Shown piece by piece: positions 1 through 6,410 of a DNA stretch of 8,006 nt. The notes under the pieces are model-generated. The model did no database searches and was not told where the DNA came from. It worked only from the letters and a program-made list of their open reading frames with translations. Position numbers and translations under genes: made by a program. The DNA lies in contig VBOM01000202.1 in assembly GCA_005877535.1 (NCBI GenBank), forward strand, positions 1-8,006, given 5' to 3'. Within the stretch, counting starts at the first letter, position 1. The number at the start of each line of letters is the position of its first letter. The stretch is from Nitrospirota bacterium. Lineage in GTDB: Bacteria > Nitrospirota > Nitrospiria > Nitrospirales > Nitrospiraceae.

Positions 1-570
1 TATTTAGGGATGGTCTCGATCAGAGGAAATCAACTCATGTACTTATCCTCCTCAAGATTGGAAGTTGTCAAGATGTCGAATTGAAGCTGCCAACTAGCCC
101 TTGTGAAATCTTGCCGCGGTGACCTCCCGTAAGCAACCTAGGTAAGGCGATCATTGACGTATTGGCGCTCAACTCGTGCCGAAAGACTCGGCGGTGTCTT
201 CGAATGCGGCGTTGCCTCCGTGGCTGCCTTGATCCCGCCGGCGAGCGCGAGTTGAGGAAGATCGCCGATGCGGTGTTCACGATTTTCGACAGACATCCCT
301 TCTGTCACCGATTGTGTTTACGATTCCACTGCAGCCCTTGGCGTATCTTGCGGCGCTGCGCGGCGCGATGTGGATCAGCCATGGACTTTGGCCAAGAGCG
401 TGACGGTTGAATAGCCAGGGACGGTTTGGCTGGGTTGTCTTGTCCGAATCGGGCTTGCTCCTAGTCCGAACGGTATTATCTGCGCCTCGTCGCACACCAC
501 GATTTTTCGCGTGGTGCCAACCCCGTAGGGGATTCACGATTACCTAGAGAGTGTCCTGGGAACGTTCCAC
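1..570. other. Stretch with no recognisable gene
   Basis: I see no convincing gene here. The open stretches on both strands are short, rich in Arg and Cys, lack good ribosome-binding sites and match no family I recognise, so they look like chance frames in GC-rich DNA. One reading (+ strand from base 3 to about 113) is open and of ordinary composition, so the end of an upstream gene entering from the left cannot be excluded. A small hairpin lies at 495-516, with 7-bp arms CACCACG and CGTGGTG around an 8-base loop. It is followed at 521-531 by CCCC-GTA-GGGG. Neither has a T run behind it. Given the decayed genes immediately downstream, this may be older degraded coding DNA. Confidence 0.5.
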
Positions 571-576
571 CCGCGC

Positions 577-678
577 ACCCTGCTGCAAAATCCCTACAGT
601 GACCAGCCAGGTATGGACGCCTACGCGGCCCCGCCTCCCAACTGGGGCAAGCATTTAGCAGTTAGTTGCTCGTCTTAG
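577..678 (+). pseudogene. selO: 3' remnant of selO (protein AMPylase SelO/YdiU)
   Basis: These 33 codons plus TAG read as the extreme C-terminus of SelO (UPF0061/YdiU), a pseudokinase-fold enzyme that transfers AMP from ATP to protein Ser, Thr and Tyr residues. The visible hallmarks are [11 protein letters not shown], then [14 protein letters not shown], then a terminal VSCSS. Bacterial SelO proteins characteristically end in a Pro-Pro-x-Trp-(Gly) segment followed by an (I/V)SCSS tail, and the Cys corresponds to the selenocysteine position of the vertebrate protein. Upstream of about 577 the frame no longer resembles SelO and meets a stop at 526-528, while the full protein is roughly 480-500 residues. 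The rest of the gene is therefore gone, and this is a remnant, not a small gene. The TAG stop is also the first bases of the foldback element at 676-862. The family match is from memory and rests on a short but distinctive segment. Confidence 0.7.
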
Positions 679-862
679 GAACCTGTCCGACGTTGACCGT
701 TCTACTGCGGCGAACGATCCGCAACTATCTGCGTCGTTCTCGGCCCAAAAAAATCCTCAATGTATTCCAGCGAATACACCTCCGGTTTTCCCAGGCCTGC
801 GGCCTCGCATCTGGCCGCACCTCCTTCGCCTCGCCACGAAGGCAATGTGGAACAGGCTCCTA
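676..862. mobile_element. Foldback (MITE-like) repeat element with terminal inverted repeats
   Basis: The ends are imperfect inverted repeats: TAGGAACCTGTCC at 676-688, and 850-862, whose reverse complement is TAGGAGCCTGTTC (11 of 13 identical). Between them the two halves, 92 and 91 bases, form one long imperfect palindrome folding around the tetranucleotide at 768-771. The central stem is perfect (TGTATTC 761-767 with GAATACA 772-778). Each arm also contains its own hairpins: 712-739, 798-819 (TGCGGCC/GGCCGCA) and 823-842 (CCTTCG/CGAAGG). The open frames within it on both strands are products of this palindrome and not genes. Both ends begin with TA, compatible with insertion at a TA dinucleotide, but this is weak. 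There is no transposase, so a non-autonomous element or REP/BIME-type repeat is the best reading. Copy number cannot be judged from one window. Confidence 0.6.
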
Positions 863-919
863 GACACGACAATCTTCCGGCATTCTTTATGCTTTGACTC
901 ATGGTCAGCGTTCCCTCCG

Positions 920-977
920 CGGGGGGTCGCTCGACTCACTGTACCGGTGGGTTCGTGGAGTGACCCCCCGTTTTAAC
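920..977 (+). terminator. GC-rich inverted repeat with short T run
   Basis: CGGGGGGTC (920-928) is a perfect inverted match to GACCCCCCG (962-970), with three more possible pairs inside after one mismatch. TTTT follows directly at 971-974. This resembles a rho-independent terminator, but the loop of about 33 bases is unusually long and the T run is short. It ends only 13 bases before the start codon of the decayed lipoprotein gene, so it could equally be a leader structure or part of another repeat. Confidence 0.35.
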
Positions 978-987
978 AGGCAGATAT

Positions 988-1339
988 ATGACCTTCGTGG
1001 CCCGGAGCATCAGCATCCGGTCCCTCGCCCTTGCGGGGCTGGCGCTCTTCCTCAGCGCCTGCACAGAGAGTGGGGGCGGAGCGAATTCGATCGCCTCATA
1101 GGGACGGCTGGCGGGACGAGCATTGTGACCATGAACGACAACGACAATCTGCTCTTCGTAACTTCAGCAGCGTCAGGATTCGTCGCATTGTTCTCAGCGG
1201 CGCGGACCTCACCTAGCCCGGTATGTCCAGCATCGACTACAACGGCGGGAGCGGCTGCTTGTTGAGTCTCATGCTCGGCGCCGACGGATTGTTGTACGTC
1301 TCCAACAGCAACGCCATCTTCAAAGTCGTCCCGCACTAG
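988..1339 (+). pseudogene. Decayed small secreted lipoprotein gene
   Basis: The start codon at 988 opens a clear lipoprotein signal peptide. Arg residues at 6 and 11 precede a hydrophobic stretch and the lipobox LSAC with Cys25, followed by a Gly/Ser-rich linker. That frame stops at 1099-1101. The sense then continues in a second frame from about 1098 to 1190 (SIVTMNDNDNLLFVTSAA, then SGFVALFS). It resumes in a third frame as SGADLT, an in-frame TAG at 1214-1216, PGMSSIDYNGG, and the ending ADGLLYVSNSNAIFKVVPH with its stop at 1337-1339. Joined, this would be an outer-membrane or periplasmic-facing lipoprotein of about 115 residues with short beta-strand motifs of the kind 'LLFVTSAASG...LLYVSNSN', reminiscent of beta-propeller blades. 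Two frameshifts and one nonsense codon make it a pseudogene unless sequencing errors are present. The original function is unknown. Confidence 0.6.
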
Positions 1340-1542
1340 ACCTCTCTCCATCGACCACATCCAGGTTCTCCGCTGTCCGCACTTATCACCTTGCAGTCCC
1401 CCTCACTGTCTGTTGTAGAGTGGCGGAGACCGGCTTAGCGCGTCCCCTGTGCTTGCGCAGTCGGAGACTCATCCAGGTCTGCTGTTGGGTTGGAGAGGGC
1501 TTACCAACCGGCGGCTGCTCATTACAGAAGACGTATTCTTCT

Positions 1543-4500
1543 ATGGCAAAAGGAAGTGGAGAGTCGAAACTCGCCCTGGTGGGTGTGGTCACCCTCGCAG
1601 TTGCGCTCGCCGGCGTATTGTTGGTGAAAGAGCCTCTGCGCAGTTCGCGGCCGGTAGGAACCGGGTTGGATCTGAAACAGGCCACCGGTGAGCAGTCGGT
1701 CCGTGCGCGGCTGTGGGAAGATCCGGTCGCAGCGGTGCAGCGGGGTATACGAGAAGTTCAGCCACCAGCGGTCGGGTTGCCCAAGCCCGCGCCCAGCCAG
1801 TCAGGTGAGTTGTCCCTCAATCAGCGTCTGAGACCATTGCGGCTCGCGATTGCCGACCGAGCCAAGAAGGGTGAGCAGATCACAGTCCTATTGGTGACCA
1901 TCAGCGGCGATCCATATGCGGAGAGTGTTGAGTCCCGCATTCGAGATCGCTATGCGGTAGGCACCGCGCTAGGTGTGGCCTGCTATGTCCCGGAGGACGA
2001 GGGGCATCTGTCATTTATCGAGGAGGGCATTCAGGGTGTCGGTCATGCCTTGCCGTACGAGTGGTATCGGCTCCGCAAGACAAAGGTCTGTGGGGAAGGA
2101 CAGGATCGAGCCCAGAGCACCCTCGTCATCTGGATCCCCGACGATGCCCTCAGTCGAGGATTCTTGGCCACCATGACCTCGTTGTCGCAGACCCTGGTGT
2201 GCGAAGAGTCGAAACAGAAAAGCGAATGCCTCCTGACCGACGACCGACGCAAGCTGGTCCATCTGAGTCCGGTGCTGCAACAGGCCGTCACATTCAAGCT
2301 GGTAGGGCCCCGCAGCTCTTCCGCCCTGCGTCATCTCCTGGATGAAGCCGGAGTCTTATATGCCGAGCCCCATGAAGAGGTCGGGGTCTGGCCGAACACG
2401 GACGGGACCATCGAGCTCTATTCGCCATGGGCCAGCGCGATGAAAGGGCTCTTGGCCTATGGGCTGAAGAAGGAAGCAGGGAAGGGACCTGCGTGCCAGA
2501 CGTATGAAGCCTGCGAGCAGGAATTTTTTCATCGGCTTTCGGCCGCGAATGTGCGGCTCATCTATGAGATCGGATCCGACGACCGGCTCTTCGACACACT
2601 GATTGAGGAGTTAGAACGTCGCCAGGTGCGGCTTGGCTGGGATGCGGTGATCCTCATCGGGGAATGGGATTCATTCTATGGCCGAGCATTGCCCATCGAG
2701 TTCCGCGCGGCGGCTTGCGCGAAAGTGGCGATCTTCACAGAGGCCGAGCTGAAACAGATTCAGGTGCCGACGACGATCAAGGCCTGGTGTCCCACCGTCT
2801 CGAGCGCGATCGATTTACAGATTCAACGCTCGGCGGACTACGAATCCCTGACCTTAAACATCTTCCGGTATAGCTATCTCAGCGGTCTCGACGGCGAAGT
2901 GTCGGGCGACGACAGTGTAAAGGCCGGGCGTGGAGAGAAACCCAAAGCCGATGAGACAGCGAAGGATGTCCTGGCCGGTGGGCTGAAGGAACGTCCCGAA
3001 GGCACCAGTCAACTTGATTATGTCCGCGCCTTGGCCACGAGGATCCAAGACGAAGGAGAAGGGGCTAAAGCGATCGGCATCCTGGGCACGGACCCCTACG
3101 ACGCGGTTCTCATTCTCAAAGCGCTCCGGCCGGCCTTCCCGCATGCCGTCTTTTTCACCGTCGATCTTGACGCACGCCATCTCCATGCAAGCGAGTACAA
3201 GTGGACCAGGAACATGGTTGTGGCCTCGCCGTTTGGCTTGCAGTTGGACGGCGGTTTGCAACGTGATGTCCCGCCGTTTCGGAGCAGCTATCAAACGGCC
3301 ACCTACTTTGCCGTGCTCCGGGCGGTGAATCACGTTGCCTGTCACGCAGCGGGCGATCGGCAGAAATTGGCGTCGCCCTGCACGGCTGGGTATCACGTGG
3401 CACTGACGCCGGAAGACCGGGTCTACGACGCGGCTGAACATCCCCGGATCTTCGAAGTGGGTCGAGAGGGCGCTGTGGACTTAAGCATCGTCGATGTCGA
3501 AGGTGTGAGAACGATCCACCCCTTGCGCGCGGATCTCGAGCATTCGGACGATCAGGGTCAGCTGAAGCAGGGCATCAGTCCCGGCAGCGCAACCGTGATG
3601 GCGCTGGTCGCGATTTGGTTGTTCGTCGGGGCCCTGCTCGCCTGGACCAATCAGCGAATCTGGCTGTGGGTTTTGCGCTCCTGGCGTCTGCTCGCCGTGT
3701 CTGGTCTTATCATCGTGGTCGGGACGGCGGTCTTTTGGGCCATGGGTGGCGGGACAGCCCTCATGGCCCATCACGATGAAGGCGAACCCTTTTCGTGGAC
3801 CGCAGGCGTGAGCATTTGGCCCGGTGAATGGCTCCGGCTTCTCGTAGTGATGTTGTGCCTCGTCTTCCTGGTCAAGGGGTCCCGCGATCTGATGAAGAAC
3901 AGCGACCACCTCACCGAGAATTTCTTTTTCCGTACCGATCAGGGCCCTCGCACCCGATTCACCCTAAGGACGTTTTGGACCAATGTGGACGAAGAGATGA
4001 TCCATCCCTGTCGGGGCTGGCTGAGCTGTGAAGTGGACGTGATCATGACGCTGGCCAGCATGAGCCTCGTGGTGCTGCTGAATTTGGCGGTGTTCGACGA
4101 GGTCATGTTGTGCCGTAGATGGGTCGGTTGGGTGAACACCTCGAGCGGGGGGTGGTCGGAGCAGGTGCAGCAGGAATACTTGCGCGAGTATGGACTGAGC
4201 CAGAGCCACGAAGCCGAGTTTGAAAAGCTCAAGTATTTGGCTGGCATTGACCTGATCAGCCGAAGGACGGAGGCGGTTAATCGCCTCATCCGGTATCCCT
4301 TCATCGCCCTGCTGATCATGATCGCCGCGCGCAACGACTACTTCGATATCTGGAACTACCCGCTCCTGCTGCTGCTGGCCTGGGCGTTGAATGTCGTTCT
4401 GGCGGTGAGCGGGTCGTTGTTGCTCTATCAATCTGCCGACCGGGCGAGGCGGACGGTCTTGGCCGGGCTGAGCAAGCAAATGATCCAAGCCCTCGGGCTC

Positions 4501-4659
4501 GGCAAGGACCACGAAATCCGTGCGAAGCAAGTCCAGTACATTATCGACCAGGTCGAGGCCAACCAGAAGGGCGCGTTCGTTCCCTTCTACCAACAACCAG
4601 TCGTCGAATCCTCGCTCTACGGCGTGGTCGCGTTGCTGCAGTATTTGTATCTGAGATAA
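1543..4659 (+). CDS. Large receptor-like membrane protein of unknown function
   Basis: I chose the ATG at 1543 (1038 residues) because a signal-anchor follows at once (residues 10-28). The frame is open back to a GTG at 1420, which would add 41 Cys/Arg-rich residues that do not look like protein. No strong ribosome-binding site supports either start. Residues 29-684 are hydrophilic and predicted periplasmic. They contain alternating strand/helix segments resembling a Rossmann or type-1 periplasmic-binding fold, with landmarks SGDPYAES (121-128), VGPRSSSALRHLL, LYSPWASA, GEWDSFYGRAL (373-383), GTDPYDAVLILKALRP (515-530), VDLDAR (540-545) and WTRNMVVASPFGLQL (554-568). About a dozen Cys residues there could form disulfides. 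Six hydrophobic segments follow, near 685-703, 714-733, 762-778, 832-851, 917-931 and 940-962. A conserved-looking FSWTAGVSIWP motif precedes the third. The roughly 76-residue C-terminal tail is predicted cytoplasmic. I recall similar large unnamed bacterial proteins but know no function. A ligand sensor or envelope protein is only a guess. Confidence 0.9.
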   Translation: MAKGSGESKLALVGVVTLAVALAGVLLVKEPLRSSRPVGTGLDLKQATGEQSVRARLWEDPVAAVQRGIREVQPPAVGLPKPAPSQSGELSLNQRLRPLRLAIADRAKKGEQITVLLVTISGDPYAESVESRIRDRYAVGTALGVACYVPEDEGHLSFIEEGIQGVGHALPYEWYRLRKTKVCGEGQDRAQSTLVIWIPDDALSRGFLATMTSLSQTLVCEESKQKSECLLTDDRRKLVHLSPVLQQAVTFKLVGPRSSSALRHLLDEAGVLYAEPHEEVGVWPNTDGTIELYSPWASAMKGLLAYGLKKEAGKGPACQTYEACEQEFFHRLSAANVRLIYEIGSDDRLFDTLIEELERRQVRLGWDAVILIGEWDSFYGRALPIEFRAAACAKVAIFTEAELKQIQVPTTIKAWCPTVSSAIDLQIQRSADYESLTLNIFRYSYLSGLDGEVSGDDSVKAGRGEKPKADETAKDVLAGGLKERPEGTSQLDYVRALATRIQDEGEGAKAIGILGTDPYDAVLILKALRPAFPHAVFFTVDLDARHLHASEYKWTRNMVVASPFGLQLDGGLQRDVPPFRSSYQTATYFAVLRAVNHVACHAAGDRQKLASPCTAGYHVALTPEDRVYDAAEHPRIFEVGREGAVDLSIVDVEGVRTIHPLRADLEHSDDQGQLKQGISPGSATVMALVAIWLFVGALLAWTNQRIWLWVLRSWRLLAVSGLIIVVGTAVFWAMGGGTALMAHHDEGEPFSWTAGVSIWPGEWLRLLVVMLCLVFLVKGSRDLMKNSDHLTENFFFRTDQGPRTRFTLRTFWTNVDEEMIHPCRGWLSCEVDVIMTLASMSLVVLLNLAVFDEVMLCRRWVGWVNTSSGGWSEQVQQEYLREYGLSQSHEAEFEKLKYLAGIDLISRRTEAVNRLIRYPFIALLIMIAARNDYFDIWNYPLLLLLAWALNVVLAVSGSLLLYQSADRARRTVLAGLSKQMIQALGLGKDHEIRAKQVQYIIDQVEANQKGAFVPFYQQPVVESSLYGVVALLQYLYLR

Positions 4660-4669
4660 CGGATCGCTC

Positions 4670-5212
4670 ATGCGCGAAGAACAAATAGGCGGTCTGCGGA
4701 CGAGGGTCACAGGCGGCACAGATGGAAAGGGTGGAGGTCGCGGTCCTCTCGTCCTGCTTCTGCACGGATTCGGTGCACCGGGGGACGACCTTGTGTCGCT
4801 GGCCGACGTCTTGAATGTACCGACAGGGACTAGGTTCGTCTTTCCGGAAGGCCCGCTCTCATTGAGTTTTGGGCCGGGGGATGCGCGCGCCTGGTGGCTC
4901 ATCGACATGGCGCGCATTGCTGCGGACCAAGCCGCAGGTCGGGTGCGCGATCTCTCGCAAGACATTCCCAAAGGCCTAGCTCCGGCGCGCGAGGCTATGC
5001 TGGCGTTCCTCAAAGAAGTTGAGCAAAAATTCGGTGCGGATCCGCGCAAGACCATCCTCGGGGGATTTTCCCAGGGCGCGATGCTATCTTGTGATGTGAT
5101 GCTCAGAACGACGCAACCCTATGCCGGGCTGATCCAACTGTCCGGAACGCTCCTCGGGTTCTGCAGCGTCTGGGGCCGTTCATCACTAAGGCGATCACCC
5201 CAATATGAGTAG
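4670..5212 (+). CDS. Internally deleted phospholipase/carboxylesterase-family hydrolase, probably inactive
   Basis: This 180-residue frame begins 10 bases after the preceding gene. It carries the first two thirds of a small alpha/beta hydrolase of the phospholipase/carboxylesterase (acyl-protein thioesterase-like) family. The strand and oxyanion region is LVLLLHGFGAPGDD (27-40). FVFPEGP (56-62) and a WW pair (75-76) follow. The nucleophile elbow is GGFSQGA with Ser134. The family core continues to IQLSGTLL (155-162), then breaks into 18 unrelated residues and a stop. The expected HG..D and GGH.I segments with the catalytic Asp and His are missing, and the family normally has about 210-240 residues. 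Bases 5158-5208 in another frame read VLQRLGPFITKAITPI-stop, which looks like the original C-terminus. An internal deletion with frameshift is therefore likely. The shortened protein could at most fold partially, so a pseudogene call is equally defensible. Confidence 0.75.
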   Translation: MREEQIGGLRTRVTGGTDGKGGGRGPLVLLLHGFGAPGDDLVSLADVLNVPTGTRFVFPEGPLSLSFGPGDARAWWLIDMARIAADQAAGRVRDLSQDIPKGLAPAREAMLAFLKEVEQKFGADPRKTILGGFSQGAMLSCDVMLRTTQPYAGLIQLSGTLLGFCSVWGRSSLRRSPQYE

Positions 5213-6050
5213 CCTGCATTCGTTCGAACTTGCAGCCGCCGACAGCAAGCTGATTCACGGTGATCGCTCGATCGGCAGGGATCGACAGATTCTCTTCATC
5301 ACCGGCTTCCTCTCGAAAAGGTGGGGTAACAAGAGCAAGGCGCTCGCACAGTGGTGTGAAGAGAAAGGCTGGGGATTTTGTTGCTACGATGTGCGGGGGT
5401 TCGGGGACTCAGGTGGGACGTTCACCGACTACACGTTGTCCGATTGGATCGCCGATGCGCGACTTGTGCTGAATATGCTGCAAGATGGACCACATCTCAC
5501 CCACCCATCCCAGTCGTTATCTCACCCGCCCACCCCGAGCCTGTCGAGCCAGGCTCCTTTCCCGAGCGACGCGCCTCCGCCCAAAATCACCATAGTCGGC
5601 AATTCATTCGGTGGCTGGATCGCCTGGATGATGGCCCAGGAATGCTCGGCAGTTGAAAAGCTTATTCTCATCGCCCCAGCATTCGATGCTATCGGCGTCA
5701 GAGCCAGGGAAATTTCGGCCGACCGGCGAATACGATGGCATGACACTGGCTGGATGCCTTGGGACGATGACCCAGTCCACAAGGATTGGCCTCTCTCGTG
5801 GAAATGGGTCGAGGAAAGCGAAGCCTATTGGTCGAGGCGGTTCGATCAGATGCGTCGCGTTAAGACAACTCTGTTGCATGGCCTCCAAGACCGGACCATC
5901 CATCCGCGTACGAGTTGGCAATTCGTCGACGAATTGCTAGCCCGTGACCCAGATTACCCCATAGAACTGACCTTGAAAATGGGCGACCATCGACTGAGTG
6001 GGCCCGAACATCTGGACACATTTCGGCGTCTTGTGCTGGACCCAAGCTAG
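5205..6050 (+). CDS. Alpha/beta-fold serine hydrolase, ABHD10-like
   Basis: This 281-residue protein has all the core elements of the alpha/beta hydrolase fold. The first strand and turn is ILFITGFLSKRWGNK (29-43). DVRGFGDSGG (62-71) follows the second strand. The nucleophile elbow is GNSFGG with Ser134. The acid is Asp229 in LLHGLQDRTIHP and the base is His262 in KMGDHRLSG. No signal peptide is visible, so it should be cytoplasmic. The order and the 'KG....F.YD.RG.G.S.G' pattern recall ABHD10/mycophenolic-acid-glucuronide esterase and thioesterase-like enzymes, so ester or thioester hydrolysis is likely, but the substrate is unknown. The ATG at 5205 overlaps the end of the preceding gene, and no strong Shine-Dalgarno is present, which fits translational coupling. 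Residues 97-126 are a Pro/Ser-rich insert between a helix and the strand before the nucleophile, encoded by repeat-like DNA. The catalytic residues are intact on both sides of it. Confidence 0.88.
   Translation: MSSLHSFELAAADSKLIHGDRSIGRDRQILFITGFLSKRWGNKSKALAQWCEEKGWGFCCYDVRGFGDSGGTFTDYTLSDWIADARLVLNMLQDGPHLTHPSQSLSHPPTPSLSSQAPFPSDAPPPKITIVGNSFGGWIAWMMAQECSAVEKLILIAPAFDAIGVRAREISADRRIRWHDTGWMPWDDDPVHKDWPLSWKWVEESEAYWSRRFDQMRRVKTTLLHGLQDRTIHPRTSWQFVDELLARDPDYPIELTLKMGDHRLSGPEHLDTFRRLVLDPS
5496..5556. repeat. Repeat and hairpin inside the hydrolase gene
   Basis: CTCACCCACCCA (5496-5507) recurs 25 bases later as CTCACCCGCCCA (5521-5532), 11 of 12 identical. Just after it, GAGCCTG (5537-5543) and CAGGCTC (5550-5556) form a perfect 7-bp hairpin with a 6-base loop. 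The stretch CCCACCCCGAGCCTGTCGAG resembles the very common dispersed bacterial repeat whose consensus is close to CCCACCCTGAGCTTGTCGAA (reading as HPELVEG in one frame, here HPEPVEP). Here it lies in frame within a coding sequence and encodes the Pro/Ser-rich loop of the hydrolase. The link to that repeat family is from memory. Confidence 0.5.
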
Positions 6051-6123
6051 TAACATCGCGACGCGAGAGAGGCGAGATAAGCGCGACAGACGGAATCAGG
6101 CTCTGCACGTCCGCGCAGTCAAG

Positions 6124-6129
6124 AGGAGG
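6124..6129 (+). promoter_or_regulatory. Strong ribosome-binding site for the 55-residue gene
   Basis: AGGAGG, a perfect Shine-Dalgarno core, ends 5 bases before the ATG at 6135. It is the best ribosome-binding site in the window and is the main reason for calling the short reading frame downstream a real gene. Confidence 0.8.
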
Positions 6130-6134
6130 GGCTG

Positions 6135-6302
6135 ATGCTCGTGTTGATTCACAAAGAATGCGGCGGGCCTGCCCTGGACGAATCGCCGGTCGGCGAAGTC
6201 TGCGCCATTCCCATCGATCGATTTCCTTTTTCCTGTTTTACCTGCCTGGAAGAGATTATCGACGAATCGGAAGTCAGGCTCTCCGAGGAATTGGGCATTT
6301 GA
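6135..6302 (+). CDS. Small CxxC (zinc-ribbon-like) protein, 55 residues
   Basis: The product begins MLVLIHKECGGPAL and ends ESEVRLSEELGI. Four potential metal ligands sit in two pairs: His6 with Cys9 in the first knuckle (HKECGG), and the CFTC motif about 25 residues later. This spacing fits a minimal zinc ribbon (HxxC...CxxC). Cys23 and Asp/Glu residues in the acidic C-terminal half could also contribute. There is no signal peptide or membrane segment, so it should be cytoplasmic. It follows the hydrolase gene by 84 bases and precedes ettA by 108 bases, with its own strong ribosome-binding site. I recall similar tiny proteins near unrelated genes in other bacteria but know of no tested role. 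Nucleic-acid or protein binding is a guess from the fold type alone. Confidence 0.75.
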   Translation: MLVLIHKECGGPALDESPVGEVCAIPIDRFPFSCFTCLEEIIDESEVRLSEELGI

Positions 6303-6410
6303 GGGCCGAGCTCTCCCTCTCAAACTCCACCCCGCCGGTTGTGCAACAGGATAGGCTTTTGTTATCGTGGGCCCTTCACCTGGGCTATTTACAAGGAGAA
6401 TTGACGTTTC

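Noticed and set aside
702..939. Overlapping minus-strand open frames with several Met starts
   Set aside because: They lie within or overlap the foldback palindrome, have no ribosome-binding site and match no family. The open frames follow from the symmetric GC-rich sequence.
894..1265. A 123-residue + strand open frame as an intact gene
   Set aside because: Its first two thirds has the composition of a chance frame and overlaps the true lipoprotein signal peptide in another frame. Only the middle portion makes sense, as one piece of the decayed lipoprotein gene.
1391..1419. Promoter TTGCAG - 17 bases - TGTAGA before the large gene
   Set aside because: Each hexamer matches the sigma-70 consensus at only three of six positions, which is expected by chance.
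1420..1542. GTG at 1420 as the start of the large membrane protein
   Set aside because: The extra 41 residues are Cys/Arg-rich, precede what is plainly an N-terminal signal anchor, and have no Shine-Dalgarno sequence upstream.
2854..3441. 195-residue minus-strand open frame, and the 363-residue one at 3964-5055
   Set aside because: Both are antisense to well-supported genes, have shadow-type composition and match no family. They arise from GC-rich codon bias.
6056..6066. TCGCG-A-CGCGA palindrome after the hydrolase stop as a terminator
   Set aside because: The single-base centre cannot form a hairpin loop, and no T run follows.
6301..6319. GAGGG/CCCTC hairpin as a terminator of the small CxxC gene
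   Set aside because: The stem is only 5 bp with a 9-base loop and no T run follows.
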